A DNA stretch of 64,000 nucleotides from Streptomyces sp. NBC_00490. Its GTDB lineage: Bacteria; Actinomycetota; Actinomycetes; Streptomycetales; Streptomycetaceae. The DNA lies in assembly GCF_036013645.1 (NCBI RefSeq), contig NZ_CP107869.1, forward strand, positions 2,046,001 through 2,110,000, read 5' to 3'. Shown piece by piece: positions 45,315 through 53,336 of the stretch (within the stretch, counting starts at the first letter, position 1; every line of letters starts with the position of its first letter). The position numbers were made by a program, and so were the translations under genes. Under the pieces are notes generated by a model that was given only the letters and a program-made list of their open reading frames with translations, had not been told where the DNA came from and made no database searches.

Positions 45315-45611
45315 TCAGGAGGCCCCGGTCCCCCTGTGGTGGGCCGTGATGCCGAAGCGCTGCTGTTCGCGGGGAGCGGACGCGACCTCCCGGACGGCGG
45401 AGACCGCGGTGATCACCTGCTCCTCGGCGAGTTCGGCCGGCCCCACGGGCTCCGCGAGTTTCTCCAGTCGTTCCAGGTCGGCGGCGGAGACAAGGGCGAC
45501 GAGCGGCTTGCCGTGGCGGGTCACGACGACGCGCTCACCGCCGTACACCACGCGGTTGATCAGGTCGGCGAGTTCAGCCCTGGCTTGCGTCACCGGAATC
45601 TCGTAGGCCAT
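45315..45611 (-). CDS. YefM/Phd-family antitoxin without an adjacent toxin
   Basis: A 98-aa protein. Its N-terminal Phd/YefM domain MAYEIPVTQARAELADLINRVVYGGERVVVTRHGKPLVALVSAADLE is complete, and a flexible C-terminal tail follows. YefM antitoxins bind DNA and neutralise RelE/YoeB-type or Doc-type toxins. Downstream on the same strand there is a terminator and then an opposing gene, so no toxin is encoded next to it. It is divergent from a clpP gene, with a TGTACA-type operator between them. It may be an orphan regulator or pair with a distant toxin. Confidence 0.85.
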   Translation of the reverse strand: MAYEIPVTQARAELADLINRVVYGGERVVVTRHGKPLVALVSAADLERLEKLAEPVGPAELAEEQVITAVSAVREVASAPREQQRFGITAHHRGTGAS

Positions 45612-45629
45612 GACCCCATTCTAGCGTCA

Positions 45630-45644
45630 AGTACATCCTGTACA
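45630..45644. promoter_or_regulatory. TGTACA-type YefM operator candidate
   Basis: AGTACA-TCC-TGTACA in the 64 bp between the divergent antitoxin and clpP starts. TGTACA hexamers are the known recognition core of E. coli YefM-YoeB operators. It lies 18 bp from the antitoxin start and 31 bp from the clpP start. Confidence 0.6.
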
Positions 45645-45675
45645 TTTTTTACAGACACAGAAGGAGGGGTGCCTC

Positions 45676-46311
45676 ATGACCCGACCGTCCGCCCGCTATG
45701 TGCTGCCCGAGTTCACGGAGCGCACGAGTTCCGGCTCGAGGACGATGGACCCGTATTCGAAGCTCCTGGAGGAGCGGATCGTCTTCCTCGGGACCCAGGT
45801 CGACGACACGTCGGCGAACGATGTGATGGCCCAGTTCATGCACCTCGAGCACCAGGATCCGGACCGGGACATCTCCCTCTACATCAACTCCCCCGGCGGC
45901 TCGTTCAGCGCGATGTCGGCGATCTACGACACGATGCAGTTCGTCACCTGTGACGTGGAGACGGTCTGCCTGGGACAGGCCGGCTCGTCCGCCGCGGTGC
46001 TGCTGGCGGCGGGCACCCCGGGCCGGCGGTTCGCCCTGCCCGGCGCGCGCGTGGTGATCCACCAGCCGTCCCTGCCCCAGCCGGTGGAGGGCCAGGCCAG
46101 CGATCTGGCCATCCAGGCCGAGGAGTTGGGGCGCATCCGGTTCCGGCTGGAGGAGATGCTCGTACGGCACACCGGGCGCACCCACGAGCAAGTCACCGCG
46201 GACATCGAGCGGGACAAGGTCCTGGACGCGCAGGAAGCCGTGGAGTACGGCCTGGTGGACGGGATCATCCCCAGCCGCAAGGCGTCGCGCACCGCGCCCG
46301 GCGCCCGGTGA
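45676..46311 (+). CDS. clpP: Stand-alone ATP-dependent Clp protease proteolytic subunit
   Basis: A 211-aa ClpP-family serine peptidase. The catalytic triad is Ser104 in [13 protein letters not shown], His129 in ARVVIHQPS and Asp179 in [23 protein letters not shown]. The core [20 protein letters not shown] is intact, so it should be active within a ClpP tetradecamer. It is not next to another clpP, clpX or clpC, unlike the clpP1P2 operon. GAAGGAGGGG precedes the ATG. It is divergent from a YefM antitoxin and followed 7 bp later by a small gene of unknown function. Confidence 0.92.
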   Translation: MTRPSARYVLPEFTERTSSGSRTMDPYSKLLEERIVFLGTQVDDTSANDVMAQFMHLEHQDPDRDISLYINSPGGSFSAMSAIYDTMQFVTCDVETVCLGQAGSSAAVLLAAGTPGRRFALPGARVVIHQPSLPQPVEGQASDLAIQAEELGRIRFRLEEMLVRHTGRTHEQVTADIERDKVLDAQEAVEYGLVDGIIPSRKASRTAPGAR

Positions 46312-46318
46312 GCGGGCG

Positions 46319-46627
46319 ATGCCGCCGCCGGAGCTTCCTCCGCTGCCCGCCCTGACGCGCGCCGAGGGCGAGCTGATCGACCGTTATCTCGAGGTGGTCG
46401 ACCTGCTCGGCCGTATCAACCCCGCGCGCCACGGTGACACCTACCGCGGCCTGCGGGCCGCCCAGGCGCTGGTGACGAAGGCCGCCGAACTGCGCGACGC
46501 GCTGGCGACCATGCATCGGCGCGGCGAGACCGAGGTGCACGCCATGACCCTGGCGCGGGCGCTGCGGGTGCTCGACGGCGAGCGGCGCACGGCCCGGGTC
46601 ACGGTGCCGCCGCACTCCGACAGTTGA
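46319..46627 (+). CDS. Uncharacterised small helical protein downstream of clpP (102 aa)
   Basis: Unrecognised. It is a mostly helical, charged protein: LTRAEGELIDRYLEVVDLLGRINPARHGDTYRGL, then AAELRDALATMHRRGETEV and LARALRVLDGERR. There is no signal peptide. The start is 7 bp after the ClpP stop, so it is almost certainly co-transcribed, possibly as a ClpP-associated factor (inference). Confidence 0.65.
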   Translation: MPPPELPPLPALTRAEGELIDRYLEVVDLLGRINPARHGDTYRGLRAAQALVTKAAELRDALATMHRRGETEVHAMTLARALRVLDGERRTARVTVPPHSDS

Positions 46628-46984
46628 CGTGACGGCAGCCGGTCCGGCGCGCCCGGCCGCGTGGCGAGGCGTCCGGACCGGCCGTCAAACGGACCAAACG
46701 ACGTACCCCTGTTTGGAGTAGACACCCCTCCTTCGACAGGGCCGCCGAGGTTGCGCAACGCGCGTAGCCCGGCTCCGGAATGAGTACCTCCGTCGCTGGT
46801 CCGGGGGTCCTCGACCCTGTCGACGCTCCCTCGAACAGACGAGTGTCCACCCGAACGGGTGAGTGGTGAGTAACGCCACAAATCCCCGATTCCATTGGGT
46901 TTTTCGGCGTGGAGTACGTGAAGATCCCTGTCTGACGACAAGACCCCGCCACAGCGGCGGGGCGATCCGGGCGGACGCCGAGTC
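46628..46984. other. Promoter/leader interval before the c-di-AMP riboswitch
   Basis: About 355 bp with no convincing gene; open minus-strand frames here lack ribosome sites and family features. It contains CCCCGCC-ACAGC-GGCGGGG (46944-46962), a hairpin just before the riboswitch. The promoter of the NlpC/P60 gene should lie here, but I could not fix -10/-35 boxes with confidence. Confidence 0.45.
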
Positions 46985-47170
46985 CTGCCGCCGCCCGGAT
47001 GACCGGTCGACAGGAGTGGATCGGCAGGAGTGGAGGACCCAGGCACGACGGGTCGCCGGATCGGCCGTCAACAGCCGTTCCGAGCAGCCCTTGGGGTGAA
47101 GCCGCAGTATGCGGCCGGGCAACTTCGCCAGCCCGAATCCGACAGGTCATCCTTCACAGGCGGCTGACGA
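46985..47170 (+). ncRNA. ydaO-type c-di-AMP riboswitch
   Basis: The conserved blocks of the ydaO-yuaA class occur in order: GGAGGACCCAGG (47032-47043), CTTGGGGTGAAGCCGC (47090-47105) with the GCAGTATGC stem, and CCCGAATCCGACAGGTCA (47132-47149) followed by CTTCACAGGCG. CCGCC near 46991 can pair with GGCGG at 47160-47164 as P1. The element ends about 10 nt before the start of a secreted NlpC/P60 hydrolase, the classic target in actinomycetes, where c-di-AMP usually lowers expression. Confidence 0.9.
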
Positions 47171-47180
47171 AGGGTTGCGC

Positions 47181-47654
47181 ATGTCTGCGCTCAATCGTGT
47201 CCCGTCGCTCATGGCCCGGGCCGGTACGGCCTCGGCTCTGACCATCGCCGCCGTGGGCGGCTCCCTCGTGGTCCCGGGCGTCGCATCCGACGCCGAGGCC
47301 GCGACACCCGCGACGAAGGCACTCCAGGTCGCTGCCTCCAAAAAGGGCTCCCCGTACAAGTGGGGCGCCGCGGGGCCGCATCGGTTCGACTGCTCCGGGC
47401 TCACGCTGTACTCGTTCAAGAAGGCGGGCAAAAGCCTGCCTCGGACGGCGGCCCAGCAGTACAACAAGACCCGCCACATCTCCTCGGGGAACCGCAAGGC
47501 CGGAGACCTCGTGTTCTTCCACTCCGGCTCCAGCGTGTACCACGTCGGCATCTATGCCGGGAAGGGAAAGATCTGGCACTCCCCGAAGAGCGGGGAGGTC
47601 GTGAAGCTGCAGAAGATCTGGACCAAGAGCGTCTGGTACGGCCGGGTCAAGTGA
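47181..47654 (+). CDS. Secreted NlpC/P60 peptidoglycan hydrolase
   Basis: A 157-aa exported cysteine peptidase with a signal peptide ending near SDAEA-ATP (residue 40). The NlpC/P60 domain has Cys71 in FDCSGLTLYS, His121 in VYHVGIYAG and His133 in IWHSP. It cleaves D-Glu-diaminopimelate-type links in wall peptides. The ATG at 47181 follows the riboswitch with GAAGGG upstream, so expression should respond to c-di-AMP. It is a minimal version with no LysM or SH3 wall-binding domain. Confidence 0.93.
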   Translation: MSALNRVPSLMARAGTASALTIAAVGGSLVVPGVASDAEAATPATKALQVAASKKGSPYKWGAAGPHRFDCSGLTLYSFKKAGKSLPRTAAQQYNKTRHISSGNRKAGDLVFFHSGSSVYHVGIYAGKGKIWHSPKSGEVVKLQKIWTKSVWYGRVK

Positions 47655-47719
47655 CCCGTCCCGTGCGGGTGACGGCGACCTGACCTGCCGTCACCCTCGC
47701 GGGCCGGCCGTCGCGCCCT

Positions 47720-47752
47720 GAGAGGCGCCTCCGACTTCCGGAGGCGCCTCTC
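47720..47752. terminator. Bidirectional terminator after the NlpC/P60 gene
   Basis: A 14-bp perfect stem, GAGAGGCGCCTCCG / CGGAGGCGCCTCTC, with the 5-nt loop ACTTC, between convergent genes. Its last base meets the stop codon of the minus-strand ATPase. Confidence 0.85.
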
Positions 47753-48210
47753 TACGGTTCCTGCTGCCCCGCCGCGGAGACCGGCTCGGCCGGTACCGTC
47801 CACGGCAGTTCGATGGAGACGGTCTTGCCGCCCTCACGGGTGGGCCGGACTCTCAGCTTGCCGCCGCTCTCCGCGGTCAGCCAGCGGATGATGACCATGC
47901 CACGGCCGTTGTCCTGCTGGACGGCGGCCGGCAGCCGCTTCGGGAACCGCGGATGACTGTCGGTGACCCCGATGCGCAGGTGTTCGTCACGGTCGAGCTG
48001 GATGTCCACCGTGAAGGTGGGTGACTGTCCGAAGGTGTGCTGTACGGCGTTGGTGGCGAGTTCGGAGACGATGAGCCGGATCGTGTCGGCTGCCTCGGTG
48101 TCCGACGGCAGACCCCATTCCGCCAGGGTGCCGATGACATAGGTGCGGGCCGTGGCGACCGAGGCGGGATCGCTCGGCAGAGTGACGGATGCTTCCAGAT
48201 GGTCTGCCAT
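47752..48210 (-). CDS. Anti-sigma-type ATP-binding protein (HATPase_c)
   Basis: A 152-aa single-domain GHKL ATPase of the SpoIIAB/RsbW kind. The N-box is in IRLIVSELATNAVQHTFG, and the G2 region is DNGRGMVIIRWLTAESGG. In Streptomyces such proteins sit beside XRE-DUF5753 and DUF397 genes, as here (AbaA/WhiJ-type clusters). It could be an anti-sigma factor or switch kinase; no sigma factor or anti-anti-sigma gene is nearby. Confidence 0.85.
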   Translation of the reverse strand: MADHLEASVTLPSDPASVATARTYVIGTLAEWGLPSDTEAADTIRLIVSELATNAVQHTFGQSPTFTVDIQLDRDEHLRIGVTDSHPRFPKRLPAAVQQDNGRGMVIIRWLTAESGGKLRVRPTREGGKTVSIELPWTVPAEPVSAAGQQEP

Positions 48211-48335
48211 GGCGACGTCGTCCCTTTCCCACGGGACCCGTAGTCCGACACGGAGCGGATGGTTCGAGTACGGTCCCGGACTGGTGCTTCATCGCCAGAC
48301 TGCCATTACCCGGCCGGTCACGGTGCCGATCCACC

Positions 48336-48352
48336 AAGATATGCATATATCT
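48336..48352. promoter_or_regulatory. AT-rich palindrome between ATPase and XRE genes
   Basis: AAGATATGCATATATCT contains the perfect palindrome ATATGCATAT (48339-48348), a sharp AT-rich island in very GC-rich DNA, 75 bp before the XRE gene start. It is a plausible regulator site or -10 region. Confidence 0.4.
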
Positions 48353-48423
48353 GTCGCTCGAAGCGGTGAACTCTCCGACGGAAGACCGTATTTGGGCGGC
48401 CCGGAAGGAGTAAGGAGTAGCCC

Positions 48424-49293
48424 ATGCAGCACGGTCCCGCGGTACGCCGCCGGAAACTGGGCGCCGAACTGCGTGCGTTGCGCACCAGTGCGGGGCTCAC
48501 CAGTGGTGAGGCGGCCCGGCTGGTGGGCTGGCACCAGTCGAAAGTGAGCCGGATCGAGACCGGCGCCAGCGGCGTGAAACCGGCCGACGTGCGGTTACTG
48601 CTGGACGCCTACGCGGTGCACGATACCCAACTCCGGGAGTTGCTCCTGGCGTTGGCGGGTTCCGACGAGGGCGGGGGGCGGCACCACTGGTGGCACCAGT
48701 ACCGCGGGGTACTGCCACCGACGTATCGCGACTTCATCAGTCTGGAGTCCCAGGCCGGTGCGATGCGCACGCTGGAGACCTCCGTGGTGCCCGGGCTGCT
48801 GCAGACGCCCGAGTACGCGCGTGCGGTGACCCGGGCCGCGGTGAACGGCCTCGGCACGGAGCCGGACGAGCGGCTCGACGCGCTGGTGAAGGTGCGGCTG
48901 GCCAGACAGGACGTGCTGCGGGCCGAACCGCCGCTGAAGCTGAGCGCGGTGCTGGACGAGGCGGTTCTGCGCAGGGAGATCGGCGGGCCCGACGTGATGG
49001 CGCGGCAACTGCGGCGGCTCATGGAGGCGGCCCGGTTGCCCCAAGTCCGGATTCAGGTGCTGCCGTTCGCCGCGGGAGCCCACATCGGCATCACCGGGCC
49101 TTTCGTAATTTTCTCATTTTCGAGCACATCTGATCTGGACGTGGTTGTTCTCGACCACTTGACGAGTAGCCTCTACCTCGAGCGGAAAGAAGACCTCCAG
49201 GCCTATACCGAGGCCTTCAACGCTCTTCAGATCCACGCCCTTTCGCCCGAGGACTCGTTGGATTACATCGCCGGGATAGGTGACGGCGCGTAA
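48424..49293 (+). CDS. WhiJ-like XRE regulator with DUF5753, TTA-containing
   Basis: A 289-aa regulator with an N-terminal HTH (about 8-65, LTSGEAARLVGWHQSKVSRIETG) and a DUF5753 ligand-type domain (about 95-275, VVPGLLQTPEYARAV and QVRIQVLPFAAGAH). Codon 58 is TTA (48595-48597), so translation should need the bldA tRNA and be tied to late growth. The DUF397 gene starts 9 bp after its stop. XRE-DUF397 pairs include WhiJ/BldB relatives in development and have been proposed to act like toxin-antitoxin units. Confidence 0.92.
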   Translation: MQHGPAVRRRKLGAELRALRTSAGLTSGEAARLVGWHQSKVSRIETGASGVKPADVRLLLDAYAVHDTQLRELLLALAGSDEGGGRHHWWHQYRGVLPPTYRDFISLESQAGAMRTLETSVVPGLLQTPEYARAVTRAAVNGLGTEPDERLDALVKVRLARQDVLRAEPPLKLSAVLDEAVLRREIGGPDVMARQLRRLMEAARLPQVRIQVLPFAAGAHIGITGPFVIFSFSSTSDLDVVVLDHLTSSLYLERKEDLQAYTEAFNALQIHALSPEDSLDYIAGIGDGA

Positions 49294-49302
49294 GGAGGCA
49301 CC

Positions 49303-49524
49303 ATGTCCGCTATGCCTCGGAACGTACCTTCCAGTACTGATCTGCATCCGGTGCGGTGGCTGCGCAGCAGTTACAGCACCGGAGCCAACAACTGTGTCGA
49401 GACGGCTCGGCCGCACACCGGTCCAGGGACCGGACTGCTCGCCGTGCGCGACTCCAAGAACCCGTCCGGACCCGCGCTGCTCTTCTCCCCCGGGAGCTGG
49501 GCGGAGTTCACGGCCGCGTTCTGA
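49303..49524 (+). CDS. DUF397-family small protein (BldB/WhiJ-partner type)
   Basis: A 73-aa DUF397 protein with VRWLRSSYSTGANNCVETA, LLAVRDSKNPSGPALLFSPGSWAEFTAA, the complete family pattern. It immediately follows the XRE-DUF5753 gene, its usual partner. DUF397 proteins such as BldB are needed for sporulation and are thought to bind their XRE partner. An AAGGAGG ribosome site precedes the ATG. Confidence 0.92.
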   Translation: MSAMPRNVPSSTDLHPVRWLRSSYSTGANNCVETARPHTGPGTGLLAVRDSKNPSGPALLFSPGSWAEFTAAF

Positions 49525-49560
49525 TCCCTTCCACCCCGGGCACGGCCGTGTCACGCCGAC

Positions 49561-50688
49561 TCATGGTCGTGTCTCACCGATCACACGTACAGCGCGTTCG
49601 ATCTGCGCCTCGGAGAGGTCCGCGCGGGCGGTCAGCCTGAGCCGTGAGATGCCGTCGGGCACGGAAGGGGGACGGAAGCAGCCCACGGCCAGACCCGCGG
49701 TACGGCAGTCCGCCGCCCACCGCACGGCCTTCTCCGGGGACGGCGCGCGCACGGAGACGACCGCGGCGTCCGGGCGTACCGCCTCGTGACCCGCGGCGGT
49801 CAGCCGTGCGTGCAGTTCGGCGGCCACCTCGCGGGCCCGCTCAGCGCGCGCGGGCTCGCGGCGCAGCAGGCGCAGTGCCGCGAGGGCCGCTCCCGCCGCG
49901 GCGGGAGCGAGTCCCGTGTCGAAGATGAAGGTCCGGGCCGCGTTGACCAGGTGGTCGATCACCCGGGCGGGGCCGAGGACGGCGCCGCCCTGGCTGCCGA
50001 GCGACTTGGACAGCGTGACCGTCACGACGACGTCGTCGGCGCCCGCGAGTCCCGCCGCGTGCGGGGCGCCGCGGCCGCCGTCGCCGAGCACGCCGAGGCC
50101 GTGGGCGTCGTCGACCAGCAGCCCCGCGCCGTGCTCCCGGCATGCCTCGGCGAGCCCGGCCAGGGGGGCGGCGTCGCCGTCCACCGAGAAGACGGTGTCG
50201 GACACGACGACCGCGGGGCCCTCGTGCGTCTGGAGCGCCTTGCGCACGGCCTCGGGATCGGCGTGGCCGACGACCTGTGTCGTGCCGCGGGCCAGCCGGC
50301 AGCCGTCGATCAGTGAGGCGTGGTTGCCCGCGTCGGAGACGATCAGTGAGCCGTGCGGGGCCAGTGCGGTGACGGCGGCGAGGTTGGCCGCGTAGCCGGA
50401 GGAGAAGACGAGGGCCGCCTCGAAGCCGCAGTATTCGGCCAGCTCGAGTTCCAGCTGGCTGTGGAGCTCGGTGGTGCCGGTGACGAGTCGGGATCCGGTC
50501 GAGCCTCCGCCCCAGGTCCGAGCGGCGCGCGCGGCGCCTTCGGTGACCTCGGGGTGGCGGGCCAGACCCAGGTAGTCGTTGCTCGCCAGGTCCAGGAGCG
50601 GCGAGTCCGCGGGGCGGGGCCGCAGGGTGCGTACGAGTCCGGCGCGCCGACGCAGCCGCGCCTGCTCGTCGATCCAGCCGAACGCCAT
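49561..50688 (-). CDS. bioF: 8-amino-7-oxononanoate synthase
   Basis: A 375-aa PLP alpha-oxoamine synthase: LASNDYLGLARHPEVTEGA, GGGSTGSRLVTGTTELHSQLE, LLVDDAHGLGVLG, and the PLP lysine in VTLSKSLGSQGG. It joins pimeloyl-thioester and alanine in biotin synthesis. It is divergent from bioB-bioA-bioD, with a palindrome between them. The C-terminal part is compact (375 aa), slightly shorter than E. coli BioF. Confidence 0.94.
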   Translation of the reverse strand: MAFGWIDEQARLRRRAGLVRTLRPRPADSPLLDLASNDYLGLARHPEVTEGAARAARTWGGGSTGSRLVTGTTELHSQLELELAEYCGFEAALVFSSGYAANLAAVTALAPHGSLIVSDAGNHASLIDGCRLARGTTQVVGHADPEAVRKALQTHEGPAVVVSDTVFSVDGDAAPLAGLAEACREHGAGLLVDDAHGLGVLGDGGRGAPHAAGLAGADDVVVTVTLSKSLGSQGGAVLGPARVIDHLVNAARTFIFDTGLAPAAAGAALAALRLLRREPARAERAREVAAELHARLTAAGHEAVRPDAAVVSVRAPSPEKAVRWAADCRTAGLAVGCFRPPSVPDGISRLRLTARADLSEAQIERAVRVIGETRP

Positions 50689-50745
50689 GGGTCCTCCGAG
50701 GGTTTTGTAGGCAGCGAACAGACACTAGTGGGGCGAGCAGCCACC

Positions 50746-50771
50746 CACTGTGTGGCAATACCCACACAGTG
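50746..50771. promoter_or_regulatory. Palindromic operator candidate of the biotin genes
   Basis: Perfect inverted repeat CACTGTGTGG-CAATAC-CCACACAGTG in the bioF/bioB divergent region, 57 bp from the bioF start and 64 bp from the bioB start. Its size and place fit a repressor site controlling both directions. Confidence 0.65.
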
Positions 50772-50835
50772 AATGGCCGCTGTTGTACGAACTCTCCTTG
50801 GCCGGAGACGGCTCCTTAGGACAGGATCAGTTTTC

Positions 50836-52062
50836 ATGGACCTGCTGAACACGCTGGTGGACAAGGGGCTTCGGCGCGAGCTGCCGACCCGCGAGGAAGC
50901 ACTTTCCGTCCTCGCCACCTCCGACGACGACCTGCTCGATGTGGTGGCCGCGGCCGGAAAGGTGCGCCGGCACTGGTTCGGCCGACGGGTGAAACTGAAC
51001 TACCTCGTCAACCTCAAGTCCGGCTTGTGCCCCGAGGACTGCTCCTACTGCTCGCAGCGCCTCGGCTCGAAGGCCGGGATCCTGAAGTACACCTGGCTCA
51101 AGCCGGACGAGGCCTCCAAGGCCGCCGCGGCCGGACTCGCGGGCGGCGCCAAGCGGGTCTGTCTGGTGGCGAGCGGCCGTGGGCCGACGGACCGGGACGT
51201 GGACCGGGTCTCCGACACCATCAAGGCGATCAAGGACCAGAACGAGGACGTCGAGGTGTGCGCCTGCCTCGGTCTGCTCTCCGACGGCCAGGCCGAGCGG
51301 CTGCGCGAGGCGGGCGCCGACGCCTACAACCACAACCTCAACACGTCCGAGGCGACGTACGGCGAGATCACCACCACGCACACCTACGCCGACCGCGTGG
51401 ACACCGTGCAGAAGGCGCACGCGGCCGGTCTGTCGGCGTGCTCGGGGCTCATCGCCGGTATGGGCGAGTCGGACGAGGACCTGGTCGACGTGGTGTTCTC
51501 GCTGCGCGAGCTGGACCCGGACTCGGTGCCGGTCAACTTCCTGATCCCCTTCGAGGGCACCCCGCTGGCCAAGGAGTGGAACCTCACCCCGCAGCGCTGT
51601 CTGCGCATCCTGGCGATGGTCCGGTTCGTCTGCCCGGACGTCGAGGTGCGCATCGCGGGCGGCCGCGAGGTCCATCTGCGCAGCATGCAGCCCCTCGCCC
51701 TGAACCTGGCCAACTCGATCTTCCTCGGCGACTACCTCACCAGCGAGGGCCAGGCCGGCAAGGCCGACCTGGACATGATCGCGGACGCCGGGTTCGAGGT
51801 GGAGGGCGCGGGCGAGGTGACGCTGCCGCAGCACCGGGCGGACGTGGCCGCCGCCGGGGGCGGATGCGGATCGCACGAGAGCGCGGGCTGTGGATCGCAC
51901 GAGGGTGCCGGGTGCGGCTCCCACGAGGGTGCCGGGTGCGGCTCCGTCTGCGGTGCGGCTCCCGAGCCGGCCGTGAGCGAGCCCGCCGTGAACGAGCCCC
52001 GTACGGACCTGGTCGCCGTACGCCGCCGCGGTGCCGGCACGGATCTCGCGCCCAATGCCTGA
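50836..52062 (+). CDS. bioB: Biotin synthase with a Cys/His repeat tail
   Basis: A 408-aa radical-SAM enzyme that inserts sulfur into dethiobiotin. The 4Fe-4S cysteines are C65, C69 and C72 ([11 protein letters not shown]); YNHNLNTSE and the C/R motifs of the 2Fe-2S site ([12 protein letters not shown]) are present. The normal protein ends near residue 340. A tail follows with four 8-residue repeats, CGSHE(S/G)AG (from C344), then a low-complexity end. ATG 50836 is preferred over an upstream in-frame start. It overlaps bioA by 8 nt. Confidence 0.95.
   Translation: MDLLNTLVDKGLRRELPTREEALSVLATSDDDLLDVVAAAGKVRRHWFGRRVKLNYLVNLKSGLCPEDCSYCSQRLGSKAGILKYTWLKPDEASKAAAAGLAGGAKRVCLVASGRGPTDRDVDRVSDTIKAIKDQNEDVEVCACLGLLSDGQAERLREAGADAYNHNLNTSEATYGEITTTHTYADRVDTVQKAHAAGLSACSGLIAGMGESDEDLVDVVFSLRELDPDSVPVNFLIPFEGTPLAKEWNLTPQRCLRILAMVRFVCPDVEVRIAGGREVHLRSMQPLALNLANSIFLGDYLTSEGQAGKADLDMIADAGFEVEGAGEVTLPQHRADVAAAGGGCGSHESAGCGSHEGAGCGSHEGAGCGSVCGAAPEPAVSEPAVNEPRTDLVAVRRRGAGTDLAPNA
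51865..51951 (+). repeat. In-frame 24-bp tandem repeats in bioB
   Basis: Four units of 24 bp encode CGSHE(S/G)AG; the last is degenerate (CGSVCG). The last two full units are nearly identical in DNA (GGTGCCGGGTGCGGCTCCCA), while the first two use other codons, so selection at protein level is likely as well as recent duplication. Confidence 0.8.
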
Positions 52063-53335
52063 GCTGTCCGTCTCCGAGCTGCTGGAGCTCGACCGGCGGC
52101 ATGTCTGGCACCCGTACGGTCCGATGCCGGGCCGCGCCGAGCCGCTCGTCGTGGAGTCGGCGAGCGGGGTGCGGCTGCGCATGGCGGACAGCTCGGATGA
52201 ACTCGTCGACGGCATGTCGTCCTGGTGGTCGGCCATCCACGGCTACAACCACCCGGTGCTCAACGAGGCCGCGCGCGAGCAACTGGGACGTATGAGTCAT
52301 GTGATGTTCGGCGGGCTCACCCACGAGCCCGCCGTACGGCTCGCGAAGCTCCTTGTCGACATGTCGCCCGACGGTCTGGAGCATGTCTTCCTCGCCGACT
52401 CCGGATCGGTGTCGGTCGAGGTCGCGGTGAAGATGTGCCTGCAGTACTGGCGGTCGCTGGGCCGCCCGGGCAAGCAGCGGCTGCTGACCTGGCGCGGCGG
52501 CTATCACGGCGACACCTGGCAGCCGATGTCGGTGTGCGATCCCGAGGGCGGGATGCACGAACTGTGGACCGGAGTGCTCCAGCGCCAGGTGTTCGTGGGG
52601 CCCCCGCCGGTCGAGTACGAGGAGGCGTACGCCGAGGAGCTTCGCTCGGCGATCGCACGGCACGCCGACGAGCTGGCCGCGGTGATCGTGGAGCCCGTCG
52701 TGCAGGGCGCGGGCGGGATGCGGTTCCACTCCCCCGCGTATCTGCGGGTGCTGCGGGAAGCGTGCGACGCGCACGACGTGCTGCTGGTGTTCGACGAGAT
52801 CGCGACCGGCTTCGGGCGTACGGGCGCGCTGTTCGCGGCGGATCATGCGGCGGTGACGCCGGATGTGATGTGTGTGGGCAAGGCGCTGACCGGTGGGTAT
52901 CTGACGATGGCGGCGACGCTGTGCACGTCGGAGGTGGCCGACGGCATCTCGCGGGGCGAGGTCCCGGTGCTCGCGCACGGCCCCACGTTCATGGGCAATC
53001 CGCTCGCCGCGGCCGTGGCCTGTGCCTCGATCGAGCTGCTGCTCGGCCAGGACTGGCTCGCCGAGGTCAAGCGGATCGAGGCAGGCCTGCGAGAAGGGCT
53101 GGCGCCGGCCCGGGAGCTGCCGGGTGTGCGGGACGTACGGGTCCTCGGGGCGATCGGCGTGGTGCAGCTCGACCGTCCGGTGGACATGAAGGCCGCCACG
53201 GAGGCGGCGGTGCGCGAGGGCGTGTGGCTGCGGCCGTTCCGCGACCTGGTCTACACGATGCCCCCGTATGTCACGGGGGACGCGGATGTGGCACGGATCG
53301 CGCGCGCGGTGTGCGCGGCGGCCGGGGAGGGATGA
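52055..53335 (+). CDS. bioA: Adenosylmethionine-8-amino-7-oxononanoate aminotransferase
   Basis: A 426-aa class-III aminotransferase of biotin synthesis. [17 protein letters not shown] and [20 protein letters not shown] are BioA-specific. [15 protein letters not shown] and the PLP lysine in [18 protein letters not shown] follow. It converts KAPA to DAPA using SAM as amino donor. Its start lies 8 nt inside bioB and bioD begins 1 bp after its stop. Confidence 0.95.
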   Translation: MPELSVSELLELDRRHVWHPYGPMPGRAEPLVVESASGVRLRMADSSDELVDGMSSWWSAIHGYNHPVLNEAAREQLGRMSHVMFGGLTHEPAVRLAKLLVDMSPDGLEHVFLADSGSVSVEVAVKMCLQYWRSLGRPGKQRLLTWRGGYHGDTWQPMSVCDPEGGMHELWTGVLQRQVFVGPPPVEYEEAYAEELRSAIARHADELAAVIVEPVVQGAGGMRFHSPAYLRVLREACDAHDVLLVFDEIATGFGRTGALFAADHAAVTPDVMCVGKALTGGYLTMAATLCTSEVADGISRGEVPVLAHGPTFMGNPLAAAVACASIELLLGQDWLAEVKRIEAGLREGLAPARELPGVRDVRVLGAIGVVQLDRPVDMKAATEAAVREGVWLRPFRDLVYTMPPYVTGDADVARIARAVCAAAGEG

Positions 53336-53336
53336 C

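Noticed and set aside
46628..46984. Considered a second riboswitch before the ydaO element
   Set aside because: A GC hairpin is present, but no conserved aptamer block of a class I know was found.
46599..47150. Minus-strand frames upstream of the NlpC/P60 gene
   Set aside because: They cover the riboswitch and promoter, have no domain, and lack ribosome sites.
51860..51960. Short tandem repeats considered as a possible CRISPR or minisatellite
   Set aside because: They are in-frame codons of bioB (24-bp units without spacers), so they are a protein repeat, not an array.
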